A stretch of 64,000 nt of DNA from Gordonia neofelifaecis NRRL B-59395. GTDB taxonomy: Bacteria; Actinomycetota; Actinomycetes; Mycobacteriales; Mycobacteriaceae. Made by a program: the position numbers and the translations under genes. This document shows positions 63,278-64,000 of this stretch, in pieces. Location of the stretch: the NCBI RefSeq assembly GCF_000192435.1, contig NZ_AEUD01000001.1, positions 124,001-188,000 on the forward strand, in the 5' to 3' direction. Position 1 is the stretch's first letter, and each line of letters opens with the position of its first letter. The notes beneath the pieces are model-generated. The model worked only from the letters and a program-made list of their open reading frames with translations, searched no databases and was not told the DNA's origin.

Positions 63278-64000
63278 TCAACGCCTGCGCGTAAGGATCT
63301 CGTAGAACGTCGCCAGGTCGTCGAGAGCCTCGCCGGCTTCGGTCGCCGCGACACCGGTCGCGCGCAGTGCCTGCCGCAGCACGGTCGGGTCGAGGTCGGT
63401 GAGCGGGTCCGCGGCCGGGAAGGTGGGTGGAGTCGGCGGCAGCCGGTGATCGCCGTAGGGATCGTCGGGGAGGAGCGGGTCACCGGACGCCGGCGACGGC
63501 GACGCGGAGTCGTCGTCCTGGGCGGCCGCCAGCAGCTCCGGCAGATCGGTGCCCATCACGGTCAGCAGGGCGGTCGGCCGCCGATCGATCTCCGCGGCCA
63601 CCTCGAATGCCACGGCCAGGACATGCGTGCACCTGGGCGCCTCGTCCGGGCACGTGCAGTCGGAGGCGACGTCGGCCGGCTCGGTCGGTGCGATGAGCTC
63701 CCCGAGGCCCGGGGGCTGCTCGCCGCGCGCGAGATCGAGCAGGTCGTCGGCGCGTCCGGTGCGGCGCAGCAGTTCGACCACCGTCGCCGCGTCGACGGTT
63801 CGGGTCTCCAGGCGCACCTCGAACGGATCCAGTTGGCTGCCGCGGACGGAGGCGGTCACCAAGCCGTGCCCGATGTGCAGTCCCTCGACGTGCCGGTCAC
63901 GGAAGTAGCGGCGCGCCCCGGTGATGTGCCGATGGTCGGCGCCGGACTCGACGACGCCGACGAAGGCTCTCGACCATCCGGTGATCCCGTAGCCGCGGAC
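63278..64000 (-). CDS. SWIM zinc-finger protein, N-terminus outside the window
   Basis: The last 240 codons are visible and the frame remains open to the window edge. The protein carries a SWIM-like zinc site SDCTCPDEAPRCTHVLAVAF (CxC...CxH). Before it lie segments usual for this actinobacterial family (GWSRAFVGVVESG, GARRYFRDRHVEGLHIGHGL, VTASVRGSQLDPFEVRL). The C-terminus is Asp/Pro-rich with a helical end. SWIM domains bind DNA or protein; members often lie beside SNF2-type helicase genes, which would be upstream, outside the window. GTG 63862 is a false start because homology extends past it. Confidence 0.75.
   Translation of the reverse strand, partial: VRGYGITGWSRAFVGVVESGADHRHITGARRYFRDRHVEGLHIGHGLVTASVRGSQLDPFEVRLETRTVDAATVVELLRRTGRADDLLDLARGEQPPGLGELIAPTEPADVASDCTCPDEAPRCTHVLAVAFEVAAEIDRRPTALLTVMGTDLPELLAAAQDDDSASPSPASGDPLLPDDPYGDHRLPPTPPTFPAADPLTDLDPTVLRQALRATGVAATEAGEALDDLATFYEILTRRR

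Noticed and set aside
63278-63862. SWIM protein starting at GTG 63862
   Set aside because: The frame and family homology continue to the window edge, so the gene is simply cut by the boundary.

Overview
The window is about 64 kb of high-GC, densely packed actinobacterial chromosome. It encodes mycothiol synthesis (MshB), coenzyme F420 synthesis (FbiA, FbiB, FbiC), LpqW (lipoarabinomannan control), methylglucose lipopolysaccharide initiation (GpgS), WhiB2, type VII secretion proteins EccB and EccE, and gene orders remembered from Mycobacterium tuberculosis. Together these point to a mycolic-acid Mycobacteriales member. Gordonia or a close relative is my inference; no rRNA gene or other species marker is present.

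Layout. 1-9.1 kb: a partial methylmalonate-semialdehyde dehydrogenase, a fused thiolase-like/crotonase protein, a wax-ester-synthase-like protein, an aldehyde dehydrogenase, a protein built of exact 10-residue repeats, an HhH-GPD protein, a small secreted protein and a sugar transporter. 9.1-12.8 kb: a REP-like palindrome, then a secretory-lipase-like protein and two further secreted proteins that share a C-terminal domain. 13.0-16.7 kb: a thiamine-type ABC importer (thiB-thiP-thiQ) behind a possible degenerate TPP riboswitch. 16.7-42.2 kb: a block following M. tuberculosis Rv1160-Rv1213 order (mutT2, typA, lpqW, mshB, fbiC, fdxC, dapC, dapD, dapE, two LOG proteins, fadD6, folP2, gpgS, the Rv1209 and Rv1211 homologues, glgC). 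Local insertions in it are a CoA-disulfide reductase-rhodanese under CsoR/CstR-like boxes, an AbiEi/DUF559 nuclease-like gene between related palindromes, a TetR-controlled DUF2568/Ddn-like pair, and rlmA. 42.3-49.4 kb: a block like Rv3262-Rv3255 (fbiB, fbiA, whiB2, Rv3259, Rv3258c, Rv3256c, manA) without the phosphomannomutase gene. 49.4-52.3 kb: a divergent, isolated eccE/eccB pair. 52.3-60.9 kb: a block like Rv3055-Rv3048 (TetR, FMN reductase, nrdHIE, nrdF) with NrdR-like boxes and, between nrdE and nrdF, a free-standing GIY-YIG/NUMOD3 endonuclease plus an SDR/LysR pair. 60.9-64 kb: a DUF4873/AurF-like diiron oxygenase pair, a membrane protein and a truncated SWIM zinc-finger protein.

How the genes connect. 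FbiC makes the F420 chromophore precursor. FbiA adds the phospholactyl-type side chain and FbiB elongates it with glutamates. The Ddn-like protein at 33.8 kb is a plausible F420H2 user. DapC, DapD and DapE are the succinylase branch of diaminopimelate/lysine synthesis. NrdH, NrdI, NrdE and NrdF form a class Ib ribonucleotide reductase. GlgC, GpgS and ManA feed sugar-nucleotide and envelope glycan pathways.

Long near-perfect inverted repeats lie at most gene ends and serve as likely intrinsic or bidirectional terminators. I saw no tRNA, rRNA, CRISPR array, prophage or complete insertion sequence. The least explained items are the decapeptide-repeat protein, the thiolase-like/crotonase fusion, the isolated EccB/EccE pair, the homing-endonuclease-like gene in the nrd locus, and the rlmA reading frame that lacks a normal start codon.
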